A stretch of 8,364 bases of DNA from Alphaproteobacteria bacterium (GTDB lineage Bacteria > Pseudomonadota > Alphaproteobacteria > UBA828): positions 1-8,364 of the forward strand of contig JAUVWK010000108.1 in assembly GCA_030604165.1 (NCBI GenBank), given 5' to 3'. Each line of letters starts with the position of its first letter. Position 1 is the first letter of the stretch. Both the position numbers and the translations under genes were made by a program. Shown here piece after piece: positions 1 to 5,218 of the stretch. The notes below the pieces were generated by a model. That model was not told where the DNA came from. It made no database searches and saw only the letters and a program-made list of their open reading frames with translations.

Positions 1-614
1 CCCGGCCGGCACTGCGGCAGCAGCACCCCGAGAAAAACCTGCCACGGCGGCGCGCCCAGATCGCGGGCAGCCTCCAGCGTAATGTCTTGAACCCCGCGCA
101 GGGAGGCGAAGATCGGCAGGATGGCGAGCGGCAACAGGAAGTGGACCAGGGTTACGATGACCGAGCCCGGGTTATAGATAAAAACTGTCAGCGGCTCCGA
201 TATGACGCCGATAATGAGCAGCAACGAATTCAGGATTCCGTCGGTCCCCAAGATGGTTTTCCAGGCATAGATCTTCATCAGATAGCCGCCGAACAGCGTC
301 ACCAGTGAGATGAACAGCAGCAGCGGCCCGAAGCGCCCGGCCTTGAAGCGGATCACGTAGGCGAAGCCGAAGGCCAGAACGGTCGTCAGCACGGCAATCG
401 TCAGCGCGATGACGAAGGTGAAGACGCCGACCTCGAAATACTCCTCGAAAGTCTTGATATAGTTGTCGAAGGTGAAGTCGGGGACCATCCGACGCCGCTT
501 GATGCGCCAGAAGCTGATGACGAAAAAGAACGATATCGGGGCGATAAACAGCGCGCCGAACACCGCCGTCGAGGGCAGCGCCAACAAATAGCGGCCGGCG
601 CGGCCGATTCTCAT
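1..614 (-). CDS. ABC transporter inner-membrane permease, PotB/spermidine-putrescine type (3' end outside window)
   Basis: First of the usual two permeases of a PotABCD-like importer; it would form half of the inner-membrane channel and dock on the ATPase encoded just upstream. The reading frame starts at an ATG at 614 that overlaps the ATPase stop as ATGA and stays open for 204 codons to the window edge. The N-terminus (MRIGRAGRYLLALPSTAVF) leads into a first membrane segment at about residues 9-35, then hydrophobic segments at about 64-90, 94-118, 127-147 and 150-172. Near the edge is the cytoplasmic EAA loop that contacts the ATPase: EAARDLGAPPWQVFLGVLLP, about residues 181-200, with the conserved EAA and the Gly seven residues after the Glu. 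Family members are about 280-310 residues, so roughly a third is missing. Four-base coupling to the ATPase implies co-translation. Substrate cannot be read from the permease. Confidence 0.93.
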   Translation of the reverse strand, partial: MRIGRAGRYLLALPSTAVFGALFIAPISFFFVISFWRIKRRRMVPDFTFDNYIKTFEEYFEVGVFTFVIALTIAVLTTVLAFGFAYVIRFKAGRFGPLLLFISLVTLFGGYLMKIYAWKTILGTDGILNSLLLIIGVISEPLTVFIYNPGSVIVTLVHFLLPLAILPIFASLRGVQDITLEAARDLGAPPWQVFLGVLLPQCRP

Positions 615-1696
615 CGGTCTTCCAGAACCCGTTGATCGCCAAGCGACCAGCCGATCCGAACCGTTTCTCCGACCGAGAATTTCCGCCGCAGCGCGAGGTC
701 GGAGCTATGGACAACGGCTTGCTGGCCTTCGTCGAGCGCGAATTTGAACTTCACGTAGGGGCCGGAAAAAATGATGTCGATGAGCTTGCCCGTCAAGATC
801 ACATCGCTCGCCGCGTCGTCGGCATCGAGACGTATGACCTCGGGCCGGACCACCACGATCACCGGGCCCGCGGCGCCGGAATCCGGGATGCTCACGCCGG
901 CTTTCAGGCGCACCGTGCCGTGCTCCCTGTGTCCCGAGAAGATATTGGCCTCGCCGACGAAGGTCGATACGAAGCGCGTTTTCGGAGCCGAATAGACCTC
1001 CTCCGCGCCGCCCTCCTGCACGATGTTACCGTCTTCCATGACGGCGATGCGGTTGGCCAGACCCAGCGCCTCTCCCTGATCGTGGGTGACGAACACGAAG
1101 GTGCCGCCGATCGAACGGTGGATGCGGCGCAGCTCTTCCCCCATTTCCTTTCGCAGTTTGAGGTCGAGCGCCGCCAGCGGTTCGTCGAGCAGCAACACTT
1201 GGGGGCGCATGACCAGCGCGCGCGCCAAGGCGACCCGCTGCGCTTGACCGCCCGACAGCGAATCGGTGCTGCGCTCCGCGAACTCCTCCAAGCGAACCAG
1301 CGCCATGATGTCGTGAATACGCTGGTCGAACTCAGCGCCCCGGACCTTGGCGATGCGCAGTCCGTAGGCGATGTTCTGACGCACCGTCATGTGCGGGAAC
1401 AGCCCGTAGCCCTGGAACACCATGTTGGTCGGCCGCCGCTCGGGCGCCAGGCGCGTCACATCGGCGCCGGCGATTTCGATGCGGCCGGTGGTCGGCGCGA
1501 TGAAGCCGCCGATCAAACGCAGGAGCGTGGTCTTGCCGCAGCCCGAGGGGCCGAGGATCGCCAGAAAATCGCCCCTGTAGATATCGAGATCGAGCGGCTC
1601 GACGGCGGCGATCTTGCCGTACTGTTTCGAGACCTTGCGCAGCCGGACCAGAGGGTCGCCCCCAGGGTCCGGCTGCGCGGAAGGCGAATCGCTCAT
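611..1696 (-). CDS. ABC transporter ATP-binding protein, PotA/spermidine-putrescine (COG3842) type
   Basis: Cytoplasmic ATPase that powers the importer. All nucleotide-binding motifs are intact in the 361-residue product: Walker A GPSGCGKTT (residues 49-57), Q-loop Gln95 in MVFQGYGLFPH, signature LSGGQ (147-151) followed by AQRVALARAL, Walker B VLLLDE (167-172), D-loop Leu-Asp at 177-178, and switch His205 in VTHDQ. Residues from about 240 to the end match the TOBE-containing C-terminal extension of PotA/FbpC/CysA-type ATPases in length and style (for example VVVRPEVIRL), which usually has a regulatory or oligomerisation role. The ATG at 1696 overlaps the stop of the binding-protein gene as ATGA, and its own stop overlaps the permease start the same way, so the three cistrons are translationally coupled. 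A long plus-strand ORF over the same bases is an antisense shadow. The subfamily is clear; the polyamine, iron or opine substrate is not. Confidence 0.96.
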   Translation of the reverse strand: MSDSPSAQPDPGGDPLVRLRKVSKQYGKIAAVEPLDLDIYRGDFLAILGPSGCGKTTLLRLIGGFIAPTTGRIEIAGADVTRLAPERRPTNMVFQGYGLFPHMTVRQNIAYGLRIAKVRGAEFDQRIHDIMALVRLEEFAERSTDSLSGGQAQRVALARALVMRPQVLLLDEPLAALDLKLRKEMGEELRRIHRSIGGTFVFVTHDQGEALGLANRIAVMEDGNIVQEGGAEEVYSAPKTRFVSTFVGEANIFSGHREHGTVRLKAGVSIPDSGAAGPVIVVVRPEVIRLDADDAASDVILTGKLIDIIFSGPYVKFKFALDEGQQAVVHSSDLALRRKFSVGETVRIGWSLGDQRVLEDR

Positions 1697-2853
1697 GCCT
1701 TGAGGAAGCGCTCGTATTCCTCGAGAAGATCGTCAAACGTAGCCAGCGTCGGGTGCGTATCGAGCGGCGGCATCTTCCAGATCTCGACCTTTTGCGTGAA
1801 GGCGTCCAGATCGGCGTAGTGATATCGCGTTTGCAGACGCTCCGACAATTCCGGTACCGCTTCGAGATTGCAAATCCCGATCTGCAAGGTCTCGCCGAAT
1901 TCCACTTGTGCTTCTTTCGAAACGGCGTGGTTGATCAGGCCGTAGGTTACGTCGAGGTTGGGCGATTCTTGCGGTATCACGAGAACCTCGAGATAGGCGC
2001 CCGTTCCCTCCTTGGGCACGACCGTGCCGAGTTCCTTGCCCTTTTCGAGGGCCATGGCGGCGACGGCGTCCCAGCCCAGGGCCGAAATCACCGCCTCGCC
2101 GCGGGCGAAGATGTCCGCGGCCTCGGCGTAGCTCTCGGCCACCGTGCGGGCATGGTTCTTCTTGACGTCGATTAGGAAGTCGATGGTCTTCTTGAGCTGC
2201 TTATGGGTCATCAGGGTCGAGTGCTCGGCGCCGCCCGCGACCGATCCCCAGACGATGTAGTTGGCCAGCGGGTCGTTGATCATCACGACCTTACCCTTGT
2301 ATTCGGGCTTCATGATATCGAACCATGAGGTCGGCACCTCGCTGACCTTGTCGGGGTCGTAATGCATCGGGTAGAAGCCCCAGTTATAGGGGATGCCCCA
2401 CTGTTTGCCGCCGAAGGTGAGCGCTTCCGAATCCCGGAACTGCGGGATGAGATGCTCGAAGTTGGAGATTCGGCTGACGTCGATGGGCTGGATCAGCCCG
2501 CTATCGTTCGCCAGGCCGGAATAGGCCGCGTCCAGGGAATTGAAATCGATCTGTCCAAGACCGCCGGCTTGCAGCTTGGTGATCGTTTCCTCATTGGAGC
2601 TGATGTAGGTCGCTTGAAACGTGATGTCGTTGCGCTCGAGATAGTCCCCGACATTGTAGAAGCTGTCGAAGCCCTCCCAGCCGATCCAGTTTACGGTCGT
2701 CCCGGCGAGGGCCCGGCCCACCGGCAGGGTGAGGGTCGCCAATCCGCCGGCCGCCGCCATGCCAAACAAAACCTTGCGGCGTGTCACCGGGGCGAAGGTT
2801 CGAGGCGAGATTGCGCTCGAATCAGGATCGTTCTCGTTGCCGTGCTTGCTCAT
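1693..2853 (-). CDS. Periplasmic substrate-binding protein, PotD-like (COG0687), Tat signal
   Basis: Extracytoplasmic receptor of the importer, 386 residues. The N-terminus has a twin-arginine signal: TRRKVLF with Arg25-Arg26, a hydrophobic stretch (about 28-46) and a likely cleavage site after Ala-Leu-Ala at 48-50, so export is predicted to be Tat-dependent, after folding. The mature part shows features of PotD-type proteins: an opening TVNWIGWEGFDS strand, the region with GKQWGIPYNWGFYPMHYDP and TSWFDIMKPEYKGKV (the usual 'W-L-n-P-e-y-k-G-k-v' segment), and the later AVISALGWDAVAAMALEKG segment. The ATG at 2853 is preceded by GGGAG at good spacing, which fixes the start. It is first of the three transporter genes, 96 bases downstream of the triple-Rid gene on the same strand. 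PotD-like proteins bind polyamines, but COG0687 also includes receptors for other cationic or amine compounds; binding-pocket residues were not compared. Confidence 0.94.
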   Translation of the reverse strand: MSKHGNENDPDSSAISPRTFAPVTRRKVLFGMAAAGGLATLTLPVGRALAGTTVNWIGWEGFDSFYNVGDYLERNDITFQATYISSNEETITKLQAGGLGQIDFNSLDAAYSGLANDSGLIQPIDVSRISNFEHLIPQFRDSEALTFGGKQWGIPYNWGFYPMHYDPDKVSEVPTSWFDIMKPEYKGKVVMINDPLANYIVWGSVAGGAEHSTLMTHKQLKKTIDFLIDVKKNHARTVAESYAEAADIFARGEAVISALGWDAVAAMALEKGKELGTVVPKEGTGAYLEVLVIPQESPNLDVTYGLINHAVSKEAQVEFGETLQIGICNLEAVPELSERLQTRYHYADLDAFTQKVEIWKMPPLDTHPTLATFDDLLEEYERFLKA

Positions 2854-2860
2854 GATTTGT

Positions 2861-2865
2861 CTCCC
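2861..2865 (-). promoter_or_regulatory. Ribosome binding site of the substrate-binding protein gene
   Basis: Read on the minus strand the bases are GGGAG (GGGAGA with the next base), seven bases before the ATG at 2853. This strong Shine-Dalgarno match supports that start and fits a binding protein that must be made in excess over ATPase and permease, whose starts rely on overlap coupling. Confidence 0.7.
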
Positions 2866-2881
2866 GCGTCATGTTGTTTTA

Positions 2882-2919
2882 CCCCTCATCGGGGCTCTTT
2901 CAGTCGGTCCTGATGGACC
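2882..2919. other. Two small hairpins in the spacer between triple-Rid and binding-protein genes
   Basis: The 96-base spacer (2854-2949) contains a perfect 5-bp stem GGTCC/GGACC with a 4-base loop (2906-2910 with 2915-2919) and a 4-bp stem CCCC/GGGG with a 5-base loop (2882-2885 with 2891-2894). Neither is followed by a clear T-run on the minus strand, so a strong intrinsic terminator is not supported. They could be mRNA-processing or stability elements that let binding-protein mRNA accumulate separately, or be chance. No convincing separate promoter for the transporter genes was seen here. Confidence 0.3.
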
Positions 2920-2949
2920 ACGGCTGTACACCGCTTATTGCCTCCGGAT

Positions 2950-4257
2950 TCACCGATCGAGGATCGCGATCGCCTCGATCTCGATCAGCAGGCCCTCGAA
3001 GGCGAAGCCGGCCACTCGTAGGTTCGTTATTGCCGGGCCGGGCTCGGGGTAGAATTCCCGCAAGACGGCGTCAACCGCGGCAGTGGTTTCACGGATGCGT
3101 TCCCAGTCTCCCTCTCCATGCCAGTAGCTGTTGATCTTGACGACGTCATCTTCGTCGGCGCCTGCTTCCGCGAGCGTGTTGCGCACGAAGGTCAGGACAT
3201 TGCGGGTTTGCGTCGCGATGTCACCGCCGACGGCGTGAGCCTCGGCATCGGCGGAAATCTGGCCGCCGACGAACACCAGGTTGCCAACGCGCCAGCCTTG
3301 GGTGAACGGGTTTTCCGGAATGCTCCAGTCCCAGTGGTTCGGTGGCATGAGGCGCTGTTTCTCTTCACCCAGCACGCCGATCCCCTCGACCTGGATCAGT
3401 TCGCCGGCAAGCGGAAAGCCCGCGATGCGCACGCCGGTTCCGCTACTGGACGGTCGGGCCATATGCCGCAGGCGTACCTGCGTCATCTTTTCCCAATAGT
3501 CGGTGACGTCGGTGCCTTCGCCGAAATACCGATAATACGTGTTCTGGCGCAGCAGGTTTTGTCGGTCGCCGCCCGCTTGTTCGAGGACACTTTCCAGATG
3601 TTGGAACGCGTTGGCCGTTTGGGTCGCGATATCGCCGGCGCCGAGAAGGCGGCCGTCCTCGGCGAGCGAGCGCTGCGCGCCGACAAAAATCAGCTCGCCC
3701 GCCTTCCAACCGTGACAAAACGGCATCGGCTGGCTCCAGTTCCAGTGGCGCGGCGGCGTCAGCGGCTCTTTCTCCGTGTCAACGACCGCCACGGCTTCCA
3801 CTTCGATCAGGGCGTCCTCGACGGTGAGGCCGAGGCGCAACTCGGTCGCTGTCGGTCCGGGGTGCGAAAAATATTCCAGGCGAACCCGGTTCATGTCCGC
3901 CATGAACCTTTCCACCTCTGCGTCATCGCCGTCACAGTCGTAATAGACGTTGTGCTTGACGATATCGGTCATTTCGGCGCCCGCCGCGCCGAGCACGCTC
4001 TTTATGGACTCAAACACGTTACGGGTCTGGGTGGCAATATCGTTGCCGAGCGCCAGGCCCTGTTCATCGAGCGACATTTGGCCGCCGACAAAGATCAGAT
4101 TGCCCGCCTTCACGCCCTGCGTGGCGGTATTCGAAATGCCGCCACGATGGCCCTCGGGGAGCAATCGAATCTTGGTCACCGGCCGCGTCTCGCCCGTGCC
4201 GCCATGCCGCCAGGTCGCCGCGGCGGCGAGCGACCGGGGGTTGGAAGGCGCAGGCAT
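2950..4257 (-). CDS. Three-domain RidA/YjgF (Rid) family fusion protein
   Basis: A 435-residue cytoplasmic protein consisting of three tandem Rid domains, about residues 27-160, 165-297 and 302-435. Each has the strand V/A-G-x-L-I/V-F-V-G-(G/A)-Q (Gln60, Gln195, Gln333), the helix start DIATQT followed by R/A-N (73-80, 209-216, 346-353), an asparagine-tyrosine strand (HNVYY, QNTYY, INSYW) and a closing strand (IEVEAVAV, IQVEGIGV, IEIEAIAI). Repeat spacing is 135 then 138 residues. Domains 2 and 3 are each introduced by a PPxHWxWSxP segment (168-177, 305-314). Ordinary Rid proteins are about 125-130 residues and form trimers with active sites between subunits, so one chain could fold as a built-in trimer. 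The founding member hydrolyses enamines/imines to ketoacids plus ammonia, but by hand alignment the substrate-binding Arg is absent in all three units, so imine hydrolase activity is not assured. The ATG at 4257 has a weak GGAAA-type ribosome site; GTG at 4179 (Val27), exactly where homology begins, is an alternative start. It heads the leftward gene set, upstream of the transporter. Confidence 0.92.
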   Translation of the reverse strand: MPAPSNPRSLAAAATWRHGGTGETRPVTKIRLLPEGHRGGISNTATQGVKAGNLIFVGGQMSLDEQGLALGNDIATQTRNVFESIKSVLGAAGAEMTDIVKHNVYYDCDGDDAEVERFMADMNRVRLEYFSHPGPTATELRLGLTVEDALIEVEAVAVVDTEKEPLTPPRHWNWSQPMPFCHGWKAGELIFVGAQRSLAEDGRLLGAGDIATQTANAFQHLESVLEQAGGDRQNLLRQNTYYRYFGEGTDVTDYWEKMTQVRLRHMARPSSSGTGVRIAGFPLAGELIQVEGIGVLGEEKQRLMPPNHWDWSIPENPFTQGWRVGNLVFVGGQISADAEAHAVGGDIATQTRNVLTFVRNTLAEAGADEDDVVKINSYWHGEGDWERIRETTAAVDAVLREFYPEPGPAITNLRVAGFAFEGLLIEIEAIAILDR

Positions 4258-4343
4258 GTCTCGTTTCCGACCACGTTACCGTATTCCACGGGTTCCGCCT
4301 TTCGAGCCCGAGAATTTTGCGGATTTCGCAGCAATTCCAAGCC

Positions 4344-4373
4344 ATGATACGAAACCTGCTATACTGAGTCCAA
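4344..4373 (-). promoter_or_regulatory. Candidate minus-strand promoter for the triple-Rid/transporter genes
   Basis: Read on the minus strand, TTGGAC (4373-4368) and TATCAT (4349-4344) are separated by 18 bases. The -10 differs from TATAAT at one position and the -35 is weak, which suits activator dependence. Transcription would begin near 4337, giving a leader of about 80 bases before the ATG at 4257. Inferred from sequence only. Confidence 0.4.
4357..4365 (+). promoter_or_regulatory. Candidate extended -10 promoter for the Lrp-type regulator gene
   Basis: TGC followed by TATACT forms an extended -10 element (TGnTATACT, hexamer at 4360-4365) in a locally AT-richer patch. No good -35 is present at normal spacing, which the extended -10 may offset. 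Start of transcription would be near 4372, about 55 bases before the regulator ATG. It overlaps the candidate opposite-strand promoter. Confidence 0.45.
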
Positions 4374-4391
4374 TATTCCTGCGGAATAGTG
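4371..4391. promoter_or_regulatory. Candidate operator: 15-base perfect dyad between divergent promoters
   Basis: TATTCC-TGC-GGAATA at 4374-4388 is a perfect 6+6 inverted repeat around a 3-base centre. The flanks extend it: CA at 4371-4372 pairs with TG at 4390-4391 after one mismatch. A 15-base imperfect-to-perfect dyad is the usual size of an Lrp/AsnC half-dimer recognition site. It lies at about +3 to +17 of the candidate regulator promoter and directly upstream of the -35 of the candidate opposite promoter. That placement would allow autorepression together with activation of the triple-Rid/transporter genes. The dyad is seen in the sequence; binding by the adjacent regulator is inferred. 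Confidence 0.45.
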
Positions 4392-4426
4392 TCGAGAGTT
4401 GCCAGCAGCCTGACCATCACTCTCTC

Positions 4427-5074
4427 ATGGGGATGCCCGTGCCGAAGCGTGCGACATCAAAGAGACCTCTGAAAAACCGGAGCCGCAAGGGTCAACGCGC
4501 CGCGGACGCCGAGCGCGGCCACTCGGCCATTTCCAGAGCAGTCGACGTAAGCGGCCGCGGCGGTCAGGTAGGCCCGACCAGAGCACCGGATCCGCTCTCC
4601 GTCCTGGGTGAAATCAATCGCAAAATCGTCGGCATGCTGCAGTTGGATGGGCGGCGCTCCTATGCCTCGATCGCGCGCGAGCTCGATTTGTCGGAAGGAA
4701 CGGTGCGCGCCCGCGTCAACCAGATGCAGTGCGATAACCATCTGCGCTTTATTGCGGTCGTCGACCCAGCCCAGCTGGGCTTCACCTCCTGGGGCATGCT
4801 CGGGATCAATGTCGTGCCGGGCGCCAGCCCGCACGAACTGGCGCAGTATTTCGCCGCCCGCCCGGAAGTCACCTATGTGATGGTGGTCGCCGCCAAATAT
4901 GATCTTTTGGTAGAGATCTGCTGCGAAACGGCGGCCGAGCTAAGCGAGTTCTTGGAAGATCATTGCTTTGGCTCCGCCAAAGTCGCGGCGGTGGAAACGA
5001 TGGTTGGACTGAGGCTTTACAAGTGGTTTGCGCAAGTTCCGGCCGAGCGCCTCGCGTCCTCGCATCGCCGATAA
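4427..5074 (+). CDS. Lrp/AsnC-family transcriptional regulator with basic N-terminal extension
   Basis: With the ATG at 4427 the product is 215 residues. Residues 62-105 are the winged helix-turn-helix of the Lrp/AsnC family (EINRKIVGMLQLDGR, then SIARELDLSEGTVRARVNQM); the rest, from about 118, is the ligand-sensing RAM domain (VTYVMVVAAKYDLLVEICC, then VETMVGLRLYKW). Such proteins form dimers and octamers that wrap DNA and usually sense an amino acid or catabolic metabolite. The first 55 or so residues precede the usual family start and are rich in Lys/Arg; they look disordered. ATG at 4433 and GTG at 4439 are in frame, and the GGGG at 4429-4432 is best spaced for the GTG, so the start is uncertain by up to four codons. 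The frame extends further upstream, but only as antisense to the Rid gene. Divergent from the Rid/transporter genes and upstream of the AOR, it is the obvious local regulator of either or both. Confidence 0.93.
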   Translation: MGMPVPKRATSKRPLKNRSRKGQRAADAERGHSAISRAVDVSGRGGQVGPTRAPDPLSVLGEINRKIVGMLQLDGRRSYASIARELDLSEGTVRARVNQMQCDNHLRFIAVVDPAQLGFTSWGMLGINVVPGASPHELAQYFAARPEVTYVMVVAAKYDLLVEICCETAAELSEFLEDHCFGSAKVAAVETMVGLRLYKWFAQVPAERLASSHRR

Positions 5075-5139
5075 CGCAATTTTCTCGCCCGAGGTCGGCA
5101 ATTAGGGCTAGCCGTCGCCCGCGGAACGCACCAATATTT

Positions 5140-5208
5140 ATGACGGAGGATTGGCGGCCCTCTCTGGCCGCCGCGCCCCGGAGAAAACGGGGAACCAACA
5201 ACGAGTAG
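5140..5208 (+). other. Possible 22-codon leader ORF upstream of the AOR gene
   Basis: An ATG at 5140 opens a 22-codon frame (starts MTEDWRPSL, ends RGTNNE) whose TAG stop at 5206-5208 overlaps the AGGGG ribosome site of the AOR gene. That position would let ribosomes finishing it influence AOR initiation. Its ribosome site is poor (only GGAACG far upstream) and coding evidence is absent, so it may be chance. It contains one Trp and no run of a single regulatory amino acid, so classical attenuation is not evident. Confidence 0.2.
5153..5192 (+). promoter_or_regulatory. Two consecutive GC hairpins in the AOR leader
   Basis: In the 144-base interval between regulator and AOR are a perfect 7-bp stem GGCGGCC/GGCCGCC with a 6-base loop (5153-5159 with 5166-5172) and, four bases later, a perfect 5-bp stem CCCCG/CGGGG with loop GAGAAAA (5176-5180 with 5188-5192). 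No T-run follows either, so a simple terminator for the regulator gene is unlikely. They sit 26 bases or less before the AOR start and could affect its translation. A Moco/tungsten-cofactor riboswitch is a conceivable family for this position, but I cannot recognise its consensus here. No clear promoter was found in the interval; an 8-base palindrome GGCTAGCC lies at 5106-5113. Confidence 0.35.
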
Positions 5209-5211
5209 GGG
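5207..5211 (+). promoter_or_regulatory. Ribosome binding site of the AOR gene
   Basis: AGGGG lies seven bases before the ATG at 5219 and supports that start, which also matches the usual family N-terminus. It overlaps the stop of the possible leader ORF. Confidence 0.65.
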
Positions 5212-5218
5212 CGGCACC

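Noticed and set aside
632..1819. 395-codon plus-strand ORF over the ATPase gene
   Set aside because: It is antisense to a gene with every ABC ATPase motif intact; the product is Arg/His/Asp-rich with no recognisable domain, as expected of a shadow frame in GC-rich DNA.
2871..2949. Intrinsic terminator after the triple-Rid gene
   Set aside because: The stems are only 4-5 bp and there is no T-run in the direction of transcription.
3118..4347. 409-codon plus-strand ORF opposite the triple-Rid gene
   Set aside because: The three Rid domains on the minus strand are unmistakable; the antisense product shows no family features.
3950..4426. N-terminal 159 codons of the long frame leading into the Lrp-type gene
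   Set aside because: They lie antisense to the Rid gene and across the divergent promoter region; Lrp homology begins only around 4600.
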